From: an uncultured Schlesneria sp.
Lineage (GTDB): Bacteria > Planctomycetota > Planctomycetia > Planctomycetales > Planctomycetaceae
Assembly (NCBI GenBank): GCA_903840265.1
Contig: CAIMFH010000133.1
Location: 1 to 64,000 of the forward strand
DNA length: 64,000 bases
Direction of reading: 5' to 3'
The stretch's first letter is position 1. Each line of letters begins with the position of its first letter. Positions 1-8,823 of the stretch are shown here, piece by piece. The translations under genes and the position numbers were made by a program. The notes beneath the pieces were generated by a model that did not search any database, was not told where the DNA came from, and saw only the letters and a list, made by a program, of their open reading frames with translations.

Positions 1-27
1 CGGCTCGGCAGGAGCCTCGCCCTCCCA
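1..27. repeat. Right arm of an approximately 85-bp palindromic repeat, cut by the window edge
   Basis: The first 27 bases match the right arm of the palindromic repeats at 12777-12862 and 52375-52459, whose core is GGCTCGGCAGGAGCCTCGCC. The left arm and loop would lie outside the window. Confidence 0.7.
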
Positions 28-590
28 AAAGCAAACTCGCCGCCTTGTCGCTCGATCCGCTTCCAACGGCGATGATCGTGCCGTTCGTCATTGCTGATGC
101 TGAGATTTGGACGTTGTTACAAAATGATTCCAACTTGGGAAATACGTGTTGACCGACTTTTGAAGACCATCTATGTTCCCGCCGCACGCTGCAAGTGACA
201 CTCGCCAAGTGCAGCGGACAACAGTTCCCCTCAATGTTAATTCAACAGAATTTTCCGTACACCATCAACGACTCGATGTCTCGATTCACTTCGTGACATC
301 ACGTGATTGCTGCCTAATTGCATGGATGCTGATTGGCACAATGACTGGTCGTTGATGACAAGGGCTTGTTTCCGCAAGGATGCGGAACAGCCCGTTTCAT
401 ATCCAGTCGACCGATCGCCCCGGAAGCAACGGAATCCTTCGCCCCCCTGGGATCTGTTGCTTCCGGGCATTTTCGTTTTTTGAGATCGAACATCACGGAA
501 TGTGTTTGTTTCGACTTTTCTTTTGCATAGCATGTCAGCCTAGTACGCCGTCTTGATTGACAGGCGAGTCTTTCGCAAGGGCTGCCGACC
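28..590. other. Leading region without a supported gene
   Basis: No reading frame here has convincing composition or a ribosome-binding site. The only structured element is the hairpin at 419-475. A minus-strand frame starting near 98 runs off the left edge, but it reads straight through the palindromic repeat and is not believed. Confidence 0.6.
419..482 (+). terminator. Terminator-like hairpin
   Basis: Arms of 12 bases at 419-430 and 456-467 (CCCGGAAGCAAC and its complement) enclose a 25-base loop. A T-rich stretch with six consecutive T follows near 476-481. No gene ending just upstream was found in the window, so the transcript it would stop is unknown. Confidence 0.5.
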
Positions 591-1277
591 ATGCAATCAC
601 AACGAATGTCTTGCGCGATTGCCGTTGTTGTCGCTTGCCTGTTTGGCAATGCGATTTCATTCGCTGCTGGACGTCACTGTCATCGTCAAATGCGATGTTT
701 TCAAGTGGTCGGCTGCCAAAGCACCACAACCGCGGCAAATTCCGTCTCAATAACAATTGTCCCGCTTGAACATCAGAAAGAGCGCCTGGTTGTTCGCATT
801 GATGTGACGAACTGCAGCGGTGCTCCCATCATTTGGGATTCCGAGTTTGCATCTTTCGTTAATTGGGATCTCCGTTCAGACGACGGCTCGCGTATCGAGC
901 CGATCAGCGTCAAAATCCTTGAACGGACTGAGTCACCCAGGAAAAAATCGCGATTTGTTGCAATCAAGCCTGGCCAGTTGCTGTCAAAAACATTCGACCT
1001 CACGAGTCCATTTCGCCACTTTACGCATGGGCATGGATCAGTGATCGCTTCAAATGGCACATATTTTCATGTTCCAACCGGCGTCGAAGAGCAAGTTAAG
1101 TTCGTTCTTCCCGGAACAGTGCAAAATGTGTTGATGTCCGTGCAGTACACAGGCGATGAAGACTTCGGAGGGTTCAACGCGTGGTTTGGCTACTCTCCTG
1201 CTGAGATTAAACTGTGGACCGGACGAGCGAAGTCCAACGAGATTCGCATCCCAATAACCCCGGTCAGGAATGAGTGA
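591..1277 (+). CDS. Exported hypothetical protein
   Basis: The 228-residue product starts at an ATG preceded by a purine-rich AAGGG about nine bases upstream. Residues 1 to about 26 form a signal peptide (hydrophobic run AVVVACLFG, then small residues), so it is probably exported. The mature part alternates short beta-rich stretches with polar turns, such as IIWDSEFASFVNWDL, which suggests an immunoglobulin-like beta sandwich; that fold is inferred only. There is no lipobox, catalytic motif or membrane segment after the signal. It stands alone, with a gene-poor region on its left and an opposite-strand gene on its right. Family not recognised. Confidence 0.7.
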   Translation: MQSQRMSCAIAVVVACLFGNAISFAAGRHCHRQMRCFQVVGCQSTTTAANSVSITIVPLEHQKERLVVRIDVTNCSGAPIIWDSEFASFVNWDLRSDDGSRIEPISVKILERTESPRKKSRFVAIKPGQLLSKTFDLTSPFRHFTHGHGSVIASNGTYFHVPTGVEEQVKFVLPGTVQNVLMSVQYTGDEDFGGFNAWFGYSPAEIKLWTGRAKSNEIRIPITPVRNE

Positions 1278-1300
1278 TTTATCGTTTGTGGTTTACTCGA

Positions 1301-1341
1301 CCGCTCACTACGCCAAATCGACCGCTTCCGCACACAACGAT
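1301..1341. repeat. 41-bp partial copy of the 3' end of the glmM-like gene
   Basis: Bases 1311-1341 match 2747-2777 at 30 of 31 positions, and the match extends left to 1301 with three more mismatches. The source segment encodes the C-terminal residues of the phosphohexomutase at 2729-4075. The copy is not in an open frame of any length and looks like a relic of a duplication or of recombination. Confidence 0.6.
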
Positions 1342-1531
1342 CCCCCTGTGTGAGTGCTCCGTACTCGGATATCACGGTTCTGGCGTATTGCTATCTACAA
1401 ATTGTCCCCTAATGCAATCTGAATGATTGTGGGTCGGCCCGTTGTTCTCAGGCCCAAGGGCTGGCAGTTTGTATAGCCAAGAGCCTTCGCACGAGCCCAC
1501 TTGAGAATGAAGTCGGCGTTTCTTGGGAAGT

Positions 1532-2200
1532 CTACTTCCTCAATCGCATGCGGGCGAACTGATCACGATGCTTATTCACTTCGTCGGCTTCCACCATCTC
1601 CAGCAACATCAGATGACGGACAGGGGGAGCGGACTTTTTACCGACGACTGCTTGTGTGGCTCGGGGAAGCTTGGCGAGCGCTGATTCTGCGAGTTCCGTA
1701 TCACGTTCCACTTGCACAGCCCGATAGAAATTGTCCTTCGGCAGAGTCAACTTGGCGTCCGTTGCCTCCACGCCAGCCACGAGCACATAGCTCAACACAT
1801 CCTCTTCCAGCGGGTTTTTCCCTCCTGGTTTCGCCTTGTTGTGCTTCACCTGCACCACGGCGACCGCCTTGTCATCGCCGGGGATTGTCGCCAAGACCGT
1901 CGTGTCATCCAGGCAACCGATCGCGCCGATTGGAGGAGGCCCAGGAAAGCGATATAGAAAAGGAGACAGCGCCTCGATTCGCTTAATTTCATCCAGTACC
2001 AATTTGGTGACTTCTGCGGCGTGCATCCGCTGTCGCGAACTGCCTTTCGCGAAGATCACCTTCAGCTTGGCAATCTCCTTCTGATGAACGTCGATCAATG
2101 CGTCGCGGGCCGTCTCTTCCGCTTTGAGATACGTCAACACGTCATCCGGAATCTTCTCGGCATCGGCACAAATCGCTGCAACAACGAATAGCAGAAACAT
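1532..2200 (-). CDS. Exported hypothetical protein
   Basis: The start at 2200 was chosen over one 23 codons upstream because AGGAAG sits eight bases before it and the product then begins with a clean signal peptide (MFLLFVVAAICADA). The mature protein of about 205 residues has a charged helical N-terminal half with many Lys, Glu and Arg, then a Pro/Gly-rich turn (RFPGPPPIGAIG) and a beta-rich segment (VLATIPGDDKAVAVVQVKH). No catalytic motif, cysteine pair or further membrane segment is visible. It has no operon partner. Family not recognised. Confidence 0.65.
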   Translation of the reverse strand: MFLLFVVAAICADAEKIPDDVLTYLKAEETARDALIDVHQKEIAKLKVIFAKGSSRQRMHAAEVTKLVLDEIKRIEALSPFLYRFPGPPPIGAIGCLDDTTVLATIPGDDKAVAVVQVKHNKAKPGGKNPLEEDVLSYVLVAGVEATDAKLTLPKDNFYRAVQVERDTELAESALAKLPRATQAVVGKKSAPPVRHLMLLEMVEADEVNKHRDQFARMRLRK

Positions 2201-2728
2201 CGGTCTTCCTAGTTGATGGCCACAGGCAAGTAGGATCAGATGTAAATCATGATGCTGGTGTCTAGCCAAGTCAATATTGGCTGCATCTACTCATCGCCCA
2301 TCGTGACGATTGCAAGCATACCAGACCGTGTTTTCCCCGCGAAAATGCCGGAATCGGATGACAACTGATAATATCAGACGTCGCGATACACGACGTTATC
2401 AACATCGCGGTCCCTGAGGCCAATAGCACTTAAGAGCGCACACAGGACGATTGAAGGGCCAGACTATTCAGAGGAGTCGCCAATGCCGCAATTGATGACA
2501 AGAACTCCGTGAACTCTGCCTCCGGCACGAACTCGAACTTGATGAGAGATACGTGTGGGATGAAAAGGCCGGCCCTTCAGGCCTCAAGAGACTTTATTGG
2601 AGTCCCGTTCCGGGGCCGAAGGGCCCCGGCCGGGAAAAGTTTCGGCCCCTTCGGCCTGATGACAAGAGGTGAATGCGTCGTACATAGAACCATTATCGCG
2701 TGCGGTGATAGCGTCGGATTCAGTCTGA
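2201..2728. other. Intergenic region with a strong GC hairpin
   Basis: No gene is supported in these 528 bases. At 2610-2629 an 8-bp perfect GC stem (CCGGGGCC) closes a GAAG tetraloop, and related GGCC/CTTCGG motifs follow at 2641-2661. It lies downstream of the glmM-like gene and could act as a transcript 3' end, but there is no T-run. Confidence 0.5.
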
Positions 2729-4075
2729 TTATTGAACCGCTTTCTTCGCCAACTCGACCGCTTCCGCACACAACGATTTCGCGGTATCCGAATTCGGGGC
2801 TTCTGCGATCACTCGGATGATCGGTTCGGTGTTACTGGCTCGAACCTGGACCCAGCGGTCTGGCCAGTCGAGTCGCAAACCATCGCCTTCGGTAGCCTTG
2901 GCCGTTCCGTAGGCTTTCATAAGCGCGGCGCAGGCTTGGTCGACTCGTTCGCGTGGGCAGTGCAGCTTGTCCTTGATGATCGTGTACTGTGGCAGGGTGT
3001 CGACCCAGGTGTCGAGTGTGATCTTGCGTGAGACGAGGCCATCGAGAACGTAGGCCATGCTCACGAAGCTGTCTCGTACGTAGCCGACCTGGGGTTCGAT
3101 GACGCCGCCGTTGCCTTCGCCGCCGAGCAGAGCCTTTACTTCGAGCATCTTTGATACGACGTTCGCTTCGCCCACATGCGAGCGATGGAACTGGCAGCCG
3201 TGCTTCTGAGCCAGGTCGGCAGTGACTCGGCTGGTTGATCCGTTGACGACGACGGGGCCCTTTTTGCGCGAGAGGACGTGGTCCGCGCACAGCCCGAGCG
3301 TCAGTTCTTCGCCGATATAGCGACCGGTGTTGTCGACAATGGCCAGGCGGTCGGCGTCGGGATCCTGGGCAAAGCCGACATCCGCTCCGCTCGACGTGAC
3401 CGCGGCCATGAGCGATGTCAGGTTTTCCTTGAGGGGTTCGGCAGGGTGTTCGAACTGTCCATCGGGAGTGTCCCCCATCACGGTAACTTCGCAGCCCAGA
3501 TCCCGCAGCATCTTCGGTCCGAGGACGGAGCCGGAGCCATGATTGCAGTCGAGAACCACTTTAAATCGACGAGCTTTGATCGCGGCGACATCGACGAGCT
3601 TGAAGACTCGGGCCAGGTGCTCGCTGTTTTCGGCTGAAGCGACCTCCACCGAACCAAGGCCGTTCCAGCCGCGGTAGGTTGGCCCGGACTGAAGGACTGA
3701 CAAGAGCCGCTCGCCGAGCGCTTTGTCGAACACCGATCCGCGAGACGAGAATGGCTTCAAACCATTCCACTCAATGGGGTTGTGGCTGGCGGTAAGCTGC
3801 AAACCACCGGCGGCCCCCAAGGCGGTGACCATGACTCCACACGTGGGAGTGGACGCAATTCCCAAATCGATGACGCGACAACCCGTTCCCAATAGGCCAG
3901 CCAAAACAGCGTGGATCAGCATGTCTCCGGTCGAGCGACCGTCTCTTGAGAGCACGACAGTCCCGCCGTCGAGCATCGTCCCTAATGCTGCGGAGAACCG
4001 GGTGACGTATTCGGGGTCGAGCCCATCTCCGACGATCCCTCGTAGCCCCGAAATGCTCAATATCCGTTCGGCCAT
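2729..4075 (-). CDS. glmM: Phosphohexomutase, probably phosphoglucosamine mutase
   Basis: This 448-residue protein is a complete alpha-D-phosphohexomutase. The family moves phosphate between C1 and C6 of a sugar; if it is GlmM, it turns glucosamine-6-phosphate into glucosamine-1-phosphate for cell-envelope precursors. Visible motifs are the catalytic phosphoserine loop TASHNP (Ser98), the metal loop DPDADR (Asp238, Asp240, Asp242), the sugar loop GEGNGG (about 319-324) and the phosphate loop RASNTEPIIR (412-421). The sugar loop is NGG rather than the SGH common in bacterial GlmM, which resembles archaeal or phosphomannomutase types, so the substrate is not settled. GGAGGA lies just upstream of the ATG. 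A short copy of its 3' end is found at 1301-1341. Confidence 0.9.
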   Translation of the reverse strand: MAERILSISGLRGIVGDGLDPEYVTRFSAALGTMLDGGTVVLSRDGRSTGDMLIHAVLAGLLGTGCRVIDLGIASTPTCGVMVTALGAAGGLQLTASHNPIEWNGLKPFSSRGSVFDKALGERLLSVLQSGPTYRGWNGLGSVEVASAENSEHLARVFKLVDVAAIKARRFKVVLDCNHGSGSVLGPKMLRDLGCEVTVMGDTPDGQFEHPAEPLKENLTSLMAAVTSSGADVGFAQDPDADRLAIVDNTGRYIGEELTLGLCADHVLSRKKGPVVVNGSTSRVTADLAQKHGCQFHRSHVGEANVVSKMLEVKALLGGEGNGGVIEPQVGYVRDSFVSMAYVLDGLVSRKITLDTWVDTLPQYTIIKDKLHCPRERVDQACAALMKAYGTAKATEGDGLRLDWPDRWVQVRASNTEPIIRVIAEAPNSDTAKSLCAEAVELAKKAVQ

Positions 4076-4359
4076 TGTGTGAATCCTCCGTAATCCTCAC
4101 GAACAACTTCTTGGCTGGGCTTGTCCAGGTGGTATAGAATAGCGCAGCTTTCCGCTACAGAGCCCAGACAGGGTTCTAGCTGATTTATCCCGCCAAGAAC
4201 ACTCTCCAACCGCTTTCCGAACCTGTGAGATTTGCCATAAACCCTGAGATTTCCGAAGATTGGGTGGTGAGAATGTCACATCGGACTTGCCATAAACCTT
4301 AACTGAGTCTAAATTCTTTTAGTTCCCTGTTTGTTGGCTTGACAGAAGGCAGACAGACA

Positions 4360-4680
4360 ATGCAGCACGCGTATCGGGTCGGCGAGCCGGTCATTTTCGT
4401 TGTCAGCAAGAATAGCCCTGAGCCTGGGCGGCGTGCAAAGCACGTTCACCCCTCGCCAGCAGGCGAGACTTACTCGTATCAAATCGAGAAGTTCTGGACG
4501 GTGGCTGAAGTTCGATCCGACGGGCATATCGTGCTGGTCACGCGTCGCGGAAAGCAGCACGACGTCGAGATTTCCGACCCCCGTCTGAGGCACGCCCGCT
4601 GGTGGGAACGCTGGGTGTATCGGGAGCGATTTCCCAGCCTGCGTGTGGCCCCAGAGTTTGCCGGAACGACTTCCGAGTAA
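4360..4680 (+). CDS. Conserved-looking hypothetical protein
   Basis: The 106-residue product starts at the ATG at 4360, which follows GAAGG by ten bases; an in-frame TTG at 4339 is less likely. The sequence is soluble and basic. It opens with a stretch resembling a small beta-barrel (YRVGEPVIFVVSK), contains TVAEVRSDGHIVLVTRRGK, and ends in an Arg/Trp-rich helix (RHARWWERWVYRERFP). The barrel-like pattern could suit RNA or protein binding, but this is inference. It lies 148 bases before rpmA on the same strand and may share its transcript. No family assigned. Confidence 0.65.
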   Translation: MQHAYRVGEPVIFVVSKNSPEPGRRAKHVHPSPAGETYSYQIEKFWTVAEVRSDGHIVLVTRRGKQHDVEISDPRLRHARWWERWVYRERFPSLRVAPEFAGTTSE

Positions 4681-4828
4681 CTCGATTCGCTGGTCGTAGT
4701 TTCTGTCAAAGGAAGTCGGCGAGCGACTTGCGTTTGGCGGCCATTTCGGCGAAACTGCCACGTCTCCGCTCCAGAGGTCTGGCTGGCGGTCTGAACACAT
4801 TTGACTTTGCAGTGATGGGATTTGCGTC

Positions 4829-5116
4829 ATGGCTCATAAGAAGGGGCAGGGGTCCAGCCGAAACGGTCGTGACTCCAATGCGAAACGCTTGGGTGTCAAG
4901 AAGTTCGGTGGCGAACTTGTCATCGCTGGCAACATTATCATTCGTCAGCGCGGGACCAAATGGCACCCGGGCAAGAATGTCGGAATGGGTCGCGATTACA
5001 CGTTGTTCTCGCTCGTCGAAGGCCATGTCTTCTTCGATCGCGAAGGCCGCCGTGTGAACGTCGCTCCGATGGAATTGGTGGAAGCGACTGACGCTGCTCT
5101 TGCTCAGAATAACTGA
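4829..5116 (+). CDS. rpmA: 50S ribosomal protein L27
   Basis: The 95-residue protein begins [20 protein letters not shown] and continues LGVKKFGG, the hallmark N-terminus of bL27, whose tail reaches toward the peptidyl-transferase centre. The central beta domain ([19 protein letters not shown]) is also typical, as is the length. L27 usually sits directly behind the L21 gene (rplU), but no L21 frame is present here and the preceding gene is an unrelated hypothetical. A strong hairpin terminator follows. Confidence 0.97.
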   Translation: MAHKKGQGSSRNGRDSNAKRLGVKKFGGELVIAGNIIIRQRGTKWHPGKNVGMGRDYTLFSLVEGHVFFDREGRRVNVAPMELVEATDAALAQNN

Positions 5117-5149
5117 GCTGCGGGCTTCGGTTCGTTTATTGAATACAAA

Positions 5150-5187
5150 CGTCGCGCGGTGTTTACGCCGCGCGATGATTTTTTCTT
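5150..5187 (+). terminator. Terminator of rpmA
   Basis: An 8-bp stem (TCGCGCGG at 5152-5159 with CCGCGCGA at 5168-5175) encloses an 8-base loop and is followed by a T-rich tract with six consecutive T, about 35 bases after the rpmA stop codon. Confidence 0.8.
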
Positions 5188-5294
5188 TGGTAACACCCAG
5201 GCAATCTGGGGACTCGAAGACTCGACCCCAGCCACCCGGTCGAAGTGACGCGCGGCGCGATGCCCGCGCGGTTAAACGAAGCAAATCGCTTCAA

Positions 5295-6572
5295 TCAGTG
5301 AGCTTCGGGCTCGGCTGGTTTGGTGGCGTCTGCGGGTTCGGGTTCTTCGGCGAAGCCTACTCCCGGGTGGTCGGCTTGCCACTTCATCCAGAAGTCGGCC
5401 GGGTGAGTTCGCCGCCAGAGTGCCAGTGCGTTGCCGACGTGACTGAAGAAGGTGTACCGGCCGCCGATGTCGCTGGCCGACTGTTCGCAGGTTGTCTTGA
5501 TAACCCAATCCGCGGCCTTCAGGATCTGTTCCCGTGGCACGTGTAGTTCCTGAGGGGCGATCGCCATCCATTCCAGGTGATGGCCTGTCGCGATCACTTT
5601 TTTGTAGAGTTCATCGTCGATCGGCTTTTTCAGGGATTCGGCCCCTTCGGACCAGTTGGAAGGCCAATGGCCATCTTCGAACTGGCAGACCGTAATCAGG
5701 TCGCGGACCGATCGCATATGGTCCATGATGCGGTTGCGCGATTCGTCGGAAATGATGTCGTGGTCGTTGTCCAACTGGAGCAGCACCATCAAGGAGTAGA
5801 GGCGGTGGGTCCCGCTGCAGACGCCGAAACGTTTGTGGCCTCGCATCAGGCGGTCGGCGAGCAGATCGAAGGAGAGGACTCGTCCATCGCGGGCTGTCCA
5901 GCTTTTTTGAGGTGCGATCCACAGGCCGAAAGCCATTGCGGACCATTCCACTTCGGACTCGTCGAGTCGAAAATCTCGGAGTGCTTCTTGCAGAACATCG
6001 GCGACTTCGCGGTGGCGATTGGGTGTCGTGACGACTTCATGCAGACCAACTCCGGCTTCGGTCAAACAGGCGAGCCAGTGGTCGTGATGGACCGAGGCCC
6101 CCTCTTCTTTACCCCAGCGGATCGCGACGCCGGTGTCTTCGTCCTGCAGTAGCGGCGGGATCTTGGGGCCCCACGAGGCGAGGTAGTCGCCGTGATTGGT
6201 CAGGAACTCTTTCATGGCCTCTCCCGACATGACTTTGGGATCGGCGAATTTTGACTTGATCCACCACGTGCGGAGAGCGTGTTCGACGTAGTTTGGTTTC
6301 AGCCGTTCATGCTGAAAGCGCGGTTGCACTTTCGCCAGGACTGCTGCCAGCTCTTCATCGCTGACCACTTCAGGGTCGTCATAGAGCGGCTCGATGATGA
6401 GCGGTGTCTCGCGAGGAATAGTGAAGGCCGGGGCCAGGCGGGCTCCGGTCACTTCGTTCACCAGATTTCGTCGGGTACTGGCCGAGCCGGAAGCGTACGA
6501 CGCCACCAGTGCCATCACGACGATCAACTGGACTACCAGAAACTGCTCTTTGCCGACTCGCGGAGTCTTCAT
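5295..6572 (-). CDS. Membrane-anchored protein with toroid-like helical domain
   Basis: The 425-residue product has one N-terminal membrane segment (about residues 11-30, FLVVQLIVVMALVASYASG) and a large outer domain. The outer part is helical and carries EDGHWPSNWSEG, a Gly/Trp motif like the QW-type repeats of terpene-cyclase-like alpha/alpha toroids, but no cyclase DxDD motif is seen. The C-terminal tail is rich in Glu, Pro and Ala and probably unstructured. It lies 57 bases downstream of a polytopic membrane protein gene on the same strand, so the two are probably co-transcribed. The function is not known; a toroid scaffold or carbohydrate-related role is a guess. Confidence 0.75.
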   Translation of the reverse strand: MKTPRVGKEQFLVVQLIVVMALVASYASGSASTRRNLVNEVTGARLAPAFTIPRETPLIIEPLYDDPEVVSDEELAAVLAKVQPRFQHERLKPNYVEHALRTWWIKSKFADPKVMSGEAMKEFLTNHGDYLASWGPKIPPLLQDEDTGVAIRWGKEEGASVHHDHWLACLTEAGVGLHEVVTTPNRHREVADVLQEALRDFRLDESEVEWSAMAFGLWIAPQKSWTARDGRVLSFDLLADRLMRGHKRFGVCSGTHRLYSLMVLLQLDNDHDIISDESRNRIMDHMRSVRDLITVCQFEDGHWPSNWSEGAESLKKPIDDELYKKVIATGHHLEWMAIAPQELHVPREQILKAADWVIKTTCEQSASDIGGRYTFFSHVGNALALWRRTHPADFWMKWQADHPGVGFAEEPEPADATKPAEPEAH

Positions 6573-6629
6573 CAGTCGCTCACTTGCGATTTAAGATTTG
6601 AGATCGAAATGCGGGTTCAACGCGTCGAG

Positions 6630-8243
6630 TTAGATGGGCGATTTTCGCACGAAGACTAACTGTCCATCGCGTTCGAAGTCGACATTCGCTTTTTCAAAGT
6701 CGAGCTTCCACTTGTCGCTCTCTTTCAGCTTCTTGATGAGCGCCTGCCGATGCTGTTGATCGACGACGATCGTGTTGACACCGTAGCGATCAAGAGCCTC
6801 TTCCCAACCGGCCTGGACTTCGCTGATCTGCATGTAAGCCTGCCAGACTTCGCGCGGGACCAGATGAGCGTGGGAGTTCACGAAGATTTTCATTCCCGGC
6901 GGGCCTGCCCACTGCAGGAAATCACCCCATTCATAAGTGTTGAAGATCTGGCCTTGCGGCTTCTTCTCATTCAGATATTTGGCGACGGCTCGAGGCGTGT
7001 CGCTCGTGACAGCCTTTTCGAACTTGGGTATTTTTCCATGAATGATGCGAACACCCAGCGGGCTGTAGGCGAAGCAGATCCAGATCAAACCGACCGTAAC
7101 AACGGTCCACTTGCCCGCTTTGACGGGAGGATTGGAAACAGCAGGCAATCTTCGCCAACTTCGCCACGCGGCATGCCCATGGACTGCCAACAGCAAGGCG
7201 GCAACCGGTGCCCACCAGACGACCATGCGGCTGCTGCAGAGTGTCGACCAGCCCAGGACGACCAGTGACAGCACTTCCCACGAGCGAACACGGCGCGGTG
7301 AACTGCGGTAGACGATGGCCAAGGCAACGGCGACGGCTCCGAAGATCATCCCGGACATTTCTTCGAGGCCGAGAGCGTGCCATTCCACGAGATCCTGCAG
7401 ATTCGGGTTGGAGGCAATCTGCAGCGTCGTCGTGTAGATCCCTATGCCGTAGGGATTCAGGAGTATCGCCACCGCGGCGAGTTCCAACAGCAGGATGTTG
7501 CGTCGCAGGCGTCGATCGTGCAGCAGGGCCTTCCACGATCCGGTCCGGCGCAAGACATCGGCGGCGCGGCCGGTCGCGAAGGCACCCATCAGGAACAATC
7601 CCAGCAGGAACGAACCATGTAGATTCGCCCAGGCGGCGAACAGCATGGGGACCAGCAACCAATCGGTACGATGGAGCTTTCGGCTGGTCATCCGACACAA
7701 CAGCAGCACGAAACAGGCGAGGCCCGCCATTTGAGGCCGAATGATAGAGAGTGGAGACCAGGCGATCGCCAGAAAGCTGACAACGGCGAGCAAGCTGAAC
7801 CAGCCGCTGCGCGTGATCTTCTGACAGCGTACGGCCAACAAGCCGACACAAAGCGAAACGGAGATCGCGTACAGACCCTGCAGCCCGGCGATTCCCAGGT
7901 AGCGCATGGTGACAAAGCCAATCAACTGACTGAGCCACGCCGTATCGACGAAGGGCATCCCTGCGGAGAGCGGCATCAAAGGCTCGGTGGCAGGCAGCGC
8001 CCCGGTGTGCCAGATCTGCCGACCATAGGAGAGGTGTCCCCAGACATCAGTATGCCAGACCGGTCGCAGGCAGAAGAACAAATAGACGAGGCCCACTGTC
8101 AAGACGAGCCCGGCGACGACTCGGGGGGTGCGGGCCCAGACCGGCGTGTGATCTTCCAGTTTCGACAAGTCGGGGCCGGAGCGCTTCGGCTCTTCGGGAG
8201 CTTCGTTCACGGTCATGGGTTCATCAATCACAGCACCGCTCAT
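6630..8243 (-). CDS. Polytopic membrane protein
   Basis: The 537-residue product starts at an ATG preceded by AGGTGA. After a soluble 45-residue N-terminus it shows about nine or ten hydrophobic segments up to residue 400, including VVAGLVLTVGLVYLFFCLRP. A soluble C-terminal domain of about 130 residues follows, with YEWGDFLQWAGPPGMKIFVN and NTIVVDQQHR. An acidic-aromatic first loop (WHTDVWGHLSYG) recalls lipid-linked-sugar glycosyltransferases of the PMT/GT-C type, in which an Asp in the first loop is catalytic. This likeness is by eye only. It is first in a probable operon with the gene at 5295-6572. Confidence 0.75.
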   Translation of the reverse strand: MSGAVIDEPMTVNEAPEEPKRSGPDLSKLEDHTPVWARTPRVVAGLVLTVGLVYLFFCLRPVWHTDVWGHLSYGRQIWHTGALPATEPLMPLSAGMPFVDTAWLSQLIGFVTMRYLGIAGLQGLYAISVSLCVGLLAVRCQKITRSGWFSLLAVVSFLAIAWSPLSIIRPQMAGLACFVLLLCRMTSRKLHRTDWLLVPMLFAAWANLHGSFLLGLFLMGAFATGRAADVLRRTGSWKALLHDRRLRRNILLLELAAVAILLNPYGIGIYTTTLQIASNPNLQDLVEWHALGLEEMSGMIFGAVAVALAIVYRSSPRRVRSWEVLSLVVLGWSTLCSSRMVVWWAPVAALLLAVHGHAAWRSWRRLPAVSNPPVKAGKWTVVTVGLIWICFAYSPLGVRIIHGKIPKFEKAVTSDTPRAVAKYLNEKKPQGQIFNTYEWGDFLQWAGPPGMKIFVNSHAHLVPREVWQAYMQISEVQAGWEEALDRYGVNTIVVDQQHRQALIKKLKESDKWKLDFEKANVDFERDGQLVFVRKSPI

Positions 8244-8823
8244 GGTTCACCTGCTAGTCGGATTCAGGCCAGTGGACAGGAGCAGACATGCTGGGCGAGC
8301 CAAGCGCACCGCCGCCATGTTGCATTCCTTCAACTTTAGATTAGGACCGAGGGTTACCCCTCGTCATCACGAAATCCAAAAACAAGGCGTTGAACCACTG
8401 GCCGGTGAGATTTGTAACGAAATTAACGTTTGAACCGCTTTTTTGGGGCTAAATGAACGCGTGCCAATGTGCTGATGGGAATGGTGATTGGGGTGCCACG
8501 GACTTGGAGTCCCCGACATCGCCGTGTCTTTTAATCGAAGACACGGCCACCCCGAAGACGGTGAGACCGTGGCACCTGATACCAAATCCAAAACAACTAT
8601 CATCGCGCAGGGGCATGTCGAAGATTCTATCGCGCGCGCATCAAGGCGGTTCTCGCGGTTCAGCAAGGAAGTTACGTTTTCAAGACTTACGCGTCCGGTC
8701 TCGAATTCTTCGGAGCCAATAACCAACATTAGGCCACTGCCGACGCGTCGAGTGATTCTGCGACTGTGAACGTGTAGAATCGGCGGGGTCTGTCACACCG
8801 TTCGCTACAAGCTATTGGTTCTC
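8244..8823. other. Intergenic region between divergent genes
   Basis: This 580-base stretch separates the polytopic membrane protein gene (minus) from oleA (plus) and should hold both promoters. No reading frame is convincing. It contains the inverted-repeat element at 8492-8576. No promoter pair could be assigned with confidence. Confidence 0.6.
8492..8576. repeat. GTGCCAC-bounded inverted-repeat element
   Basis: Outer arms GGTGCCACGG (8492-8501) and CCGTGGCACC (8567-8576) enclose a second hairpin, GCCGTGTCTT/AAGACACGGC (8521-8530 and 8538-8547). Parts recur at 21007-21049 and the GTGCCAC/GTGGCAC ends recur at 16782-16942, so it appears to be a dispersed non-coding repeat. Confidence 0.65.

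Noticed and set aside
1-98. Minus-strand frame starting near 98 and leaving the left edge
   Set aside because: After about 21 codons it runs into the dispersed palindromic repeat, which is non-coding in its other copies.
2509-2820. Plus-strand frame of 103 codons
   Set aside because: It overlaps the end of the glmM-like gene and is built around the GC hairpin at 2610-2629.
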